A stretch of DNA of 64,000 nucleotides, from assembly GCA_964514485.1 (NCBI GenBank), contig CAZEWG010000015.1, positions 1 through 64,000 of the forward strand, in the 5' to 3' direction. Below, piece after piece: positions 64,000-64,000 of this stretch. The first letter of the stretch is position 1. Each line of letters opens with the position of its first letter. The position numbers and the translations under genes are program-made. The notes beneath the pieces were generated by a model. The model saw only the letters and a list, made by a program, of their open reading frames with translations. It had not been told where the DNA came from and did no database searches. The DNA is from JAEZAA01 sp964514485 (GTDB lineage Bacteria; Pseudomonadota; Gammaproteobacteria; Pseudomonadales; Oleiphilaceae).

Positions 64000-64000
64000 G

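Overview
The window looks like chromosomal DNA of a free-living, flagellated Gammaproteobacterium, probably of the marine Pseudomonadales/Oceanospirillales kind. The evidence is the gene order thrS-infC-rpmI-rplT-pheS-pheT-ihfA-merR, the ydbH-ynbE-ydbL trio, a DUF1329/YCF48-like/RND cluster of the type common in Pseudomonas and in marine hydrocarbon and steroid degraders, a lipase-type foldase, and a PEP-CTERM protein. No phage, insertion sequence, CRISPR array or plasmid gene was seen. Genus cannot be fixed from this sequence alone.

Layout. 1-3.3 kb: the 3' part of a flagellin gene with its terminator, then a TPR-methyltransferase gene behind a near-consensus sigma-54 promoter, so this is a flagellar region. 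3.3-7.2 kb: a G/C-run hairpin element, RarD-type and HPP-family membrane proteins, and a PKD-domain lipoprotein. 7.4-11.5 kb: a translationally coupled trehalose operon, otsB-GH15-otsA. 11.6 kb: tRNA-Arg(CCT). 12-18.3 kb: DUF2750, an unknown membrane-anchored protein behind an attenuator-like terminator, ydbH-ynbE-ydbL, an unknown sigma-54-linked protein, yciO and bolA. 18.6-23.7 kb: response regulator, LysM/FecR protein and CHASE2 histidine kinase, likely one signalling unit. 23.7-28.7 kb: a fused siroheme-decarboxylase-like protein, a secreted TPR protein, efpL, a patatin and a PEP-CTERM protein with a sigma-54-like promoter. 28.8-32.3 kb: a complete MCE lipid transporter operon. 32.6-35.6 kb: an SGNH hydrolase lipoprotein next to a lipase-foldase homologue, an isochorismatase-family hydrolase and tRNA-Pro(GGG).

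35.7-42.4 kb: an RDD-SpoIIM-DUF4129-DUF4350-MoxR-DUF58 operon with a run of four 4-nt overlaps. 42.4-49.8 kb: the translation operon, with infC starting at ATT. 50-56.3 kb: an orphan TAXI-type binding protein and the DUF1329/YCF48-like/RND operon. 56.5-64 kb: pepN, yeaC, glpG, a metallophosphoesterase, nadK, a DUF1853 gene and a small unknown ORF.

The most notable unexplained structure is at 59.71-59.82 kb. A consensus-like promoter overlapped by a near-perfect Fur box is followed, about 45 nt after the -10, by a strong one-directional intrinsic terminator with no ORF between. This is a good candidate for an iron-controlled small RNA of the RyhB/PrrF functional class. Other points are two extra sigma-54-like promoters, a foldase paired with an SGNH enzyme, a siroheme decarboxylase homologue with no heme d1 genes beside it, and several strong intergenic hairpins.
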